A stretch of DNA of 7,990 bases from CAZDSS01 sp964508185 (lineage in GTDB: Bacteria; Pseudomonadota; Alphaproteobacteria; Sphingomonadales; Govanellaceae): contig CAZDSS010000111.1 in NCBI GenBank assembly GCA_964508185.1, positions 1-7,990 on the forward strand. The letters run 5' to 3'. This document shows positions 6,629 through 7,990 of the stretch, piece by piece (the stretch's first letter is position 1; each line of letters begins with the position of its first letter). The translations under genes and the position numbers were made by a program. Under the pieces are notes generated by a model. It had not been told where the DNA came from. It searched no databases and saw only the letters and a list, made by a program, of their open reading frames with translations.

Positions 6629-7990
6629 ATGACGAACGATCAGTTGGTGCATATCCGGCGCGCTTTGTTGTCCGTATCCGACAAGACGGGGCTTCTGGAA
6701 TTCGGCCGCTTCCTCGCCGATCAGGGGGTCGAGATCCTGTCCACCGGCGGCACCGCCCGGGCGCTGCGCGACGCCGGGATCAAGGTGATCGAGGTCGCCG
6801 ATTACACCGGCTTCCCCGAAATGCTCGACGGCCGGGTCAAGACGCTGCATCCCAAGATCCATGGCGGGCTTCTGGGGGTGCGCGACCTTGCCGAGCATGC
6901 CGCGGCCATGGAAGCCCACGGGATCGGCGGCATCGACCTTCTGGTCGTCAATCTCTATCCCTTCGAGGAGACGGTGGCGCGCGGCGCGGACGCCGCCACC
7001 TGCATCGAGAACATCGATATCGGCGGCCCGGCCATGATCCGCTCGGCGGCCAAGAACCACCGCTTCGTGACGGTGGTGGTGGAGCCGTCCGACTACGCCG
7101 CCGTGCGCGAGGAGATAGAACGGCACAACGGCGCCACGAGCTTCGCGCTCCGCGCCCGGCTTGCAGCCCGCGCCTTCGCCCGCACCGGGTCCTATGACGC
7201 GGCAATCTCCGCCTGGTTCGCCCGAGAGCAGGGGGATCAATATCCCGACCGCCTGGTCTTCGCCGGCGAACGGCAGCAGAGCCTGCGCTATGGCGAAAAT
7301 CCCCATCAGTCGGCGGCTTTCTATGTGAGCCGCGATCCGGCGCTGGCACGCAAGGGCATCGCCACCGCCGTCCAGCTTCAGGGCAAGGAGCTGAGCTACA
7401 ACAACCTGAACGACACCGACGCCGCCTTCGAGCTGGTGTCCGAATTCGACCCCGCGGAAGGGGCCGCGGTCGCCATCATCAAGCACGCCAATCCCTGCGG
7501 CGTCGCCCGCGGCGCGTCGCTAGCGGATGCCTACCGCAAGGCGCTGGCCTGCGACCCGGTGAGCGCCTTCGGCGGCATCATCGCCCTCAATGGCACCATC
7601 GACGCCGAGGCGGCGGAAGAGATCGTCAAGATCTTCACCGAAGTGGTGATCGCGCCGGATGCGACTCCCGAAGCGCGGGAAATCTTCGCCGCCAAGAAGA
7701 ACCTGCGCCTTCTCCTTACGGGCGGACTTGCCGAGCCCGCGGCGTCCGGCCGTCTCGTGAAGAGCGTCGCCGGCGGCTATCTGGTGCAGGACCGCGACAA
7801 CGGCCGCATTGCCGCCGCCGATCTCAAGGTGGTGACCAAGCGCAAGCCCACGGATCAGGAGCTTGCGGATCTCCTTTTCGCCTTCACGGTCGCCAAGCAC
7901 GTGAAGTCCAACGCCATCGTCTATGTGAAGGACGGCGCGACGGTGGGCGTCGGCGCGGGCCAGATGAGCCGCGTGGATTCCGCCCGCATC
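6629..7990 (+). CDS. purH: PurH, bifunctional AICAR formyltransferase/IMP cyclohydrolase (3' end outside window)
   Basis: PurH carries out the last two steps of de novo purine synthesis: formyl transfer from 10-formyl-tetrahydrofolate to AICAR, then ring closure to IMP, in the cytoplasm. The frame is open for 454 codons to the window edge; full proteins are about 520-540 residues, so roughly 75 C-terminal residues are missing. The N-terminal cyclohydrolase (MGS-like) domain shows RRALLSVSDKTGLLEF (10-25), STGGTA (38-43), VKTLHPKIHGGLL (70-82) and NIDIGGPAMIRSAAKNH (128-144). The formyltransferase domain shows LRYGENPHQ (219-227), QGKELSYNNLNDTDAA (251-266), IKHANPCG (284-291) with the catalytic Lys285-His286 pair, DPVSAFGG (309-316) and, near the edge, FTVAKHVKSNAIVYVKDG. 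All key residues in view are intact. It follows the heparinase-family gene on the same strand. Confidence 0.98.
   Translation, partial: MTNDQLVHIRRALLSVSDKTGLLEFGRFLADQGVEILSTGGTARALRDAGIKVIEVADYTGFPEMLDGRVKTLHPKIHGGLLGVRDLAEHAAAMEAHGIGGIDLLVVNLYPFEETVARGADAATCIENIDIGGPAMIRSAAKNHRFVTVVVEPSDYAAVREEIERHNGATSFALRARLAARAFARTGSYDAAISAWFAREQGDQYPDRLVFAGERQQSLRYGENPHQSAAFYVSRDPALARKGIATAVQLQGKELSYNNLNDTDAAFELVSEFDPAEGAAVAIIKHANPCGVARGASLADAYRKALACDPVSAFGGIIALNGTIDAEAAEEIVKIFTEVVIAPDATPEAREIFAAKKNLRLLLTGGLAEPAASGRLVKSVAGGYLVQDRDNGRIAAADLKVVTKRKPTDQELADLLFAFTVAKHVKSNAIVYVKDGATVGVGAGQMSRVDSARI

Noticed and set aside
1..7990. Defence system, mobile element, CRISPR or biosynthetic cluster
   Set aside because: All recognisable genes are housekeeping or common accessory enzymes, and no direct-repeat array, transposase, integrase or terminal repeat is visible.

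Overview
The window is GC-rich, densely coded bacterial DNA and looks like the chromosome of an alphaproteobacterium, probably of the Hyphomicrobiales (Rhizobiales) type. The evidence is protein resemblance and gene order. HtpX, the small SDHAF4/DUF1674 protein, RsmB, Rpe, a heparinase II/III-family protein and PurH lie together, as they do in many of those genomes. This is inference from memory; no database was searched. I see no tRNA, rRNA, CRISPR array, insertion sequence or phage gene.

Left part (1-1742): the 5' end of a patatin-related protein gene (minus strand, GTG start, leaving the window at base 1) diverges from a flavin-reductase-domain gene (plus). The flavin reductase gene converges, with 2 bases between stop codons, on a SixA-type histidine phosphatase gene (minus). 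Upstream of the phosphatase on the same strand is a small gene of the succinate dehydrogenase assembly factor 4 family, so these two may be co-transcribed.

Right part (1848-7990): five plus-strand genes follow in close succession. They are htpX (membrane zinc protease), rsmB (16S rRNA m5C methyltransferase, overlapping htpX by 4 bases), rpe (ribulose-phosphate 3-epimerase), a heparinase II/III-family gene, and purH (last two steps of IMP synthesis, running off the right edge). They cover membrane protein quality control, ribosome maturation, the pentose phosphate pathway, a probable polysaccharide-acting protein and purine synthesis. This is mostly a housekeeping cluster rather than one dedicated pathway. 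A 121-base gap before purH could hold a leader or separate promoter.

The most notable point is htpX. Its reading frame is open and the zinc-binding residues are present, but about 12 residues normally found just before the NAFATG motif are missing, which looks like a clean in-frame 36-base deletion. I found no convincing new biological system. The other observations are modest: unusual start and leader arrangements, a substitution in RsmB, and a heparinase-like gene of unknown substrate.
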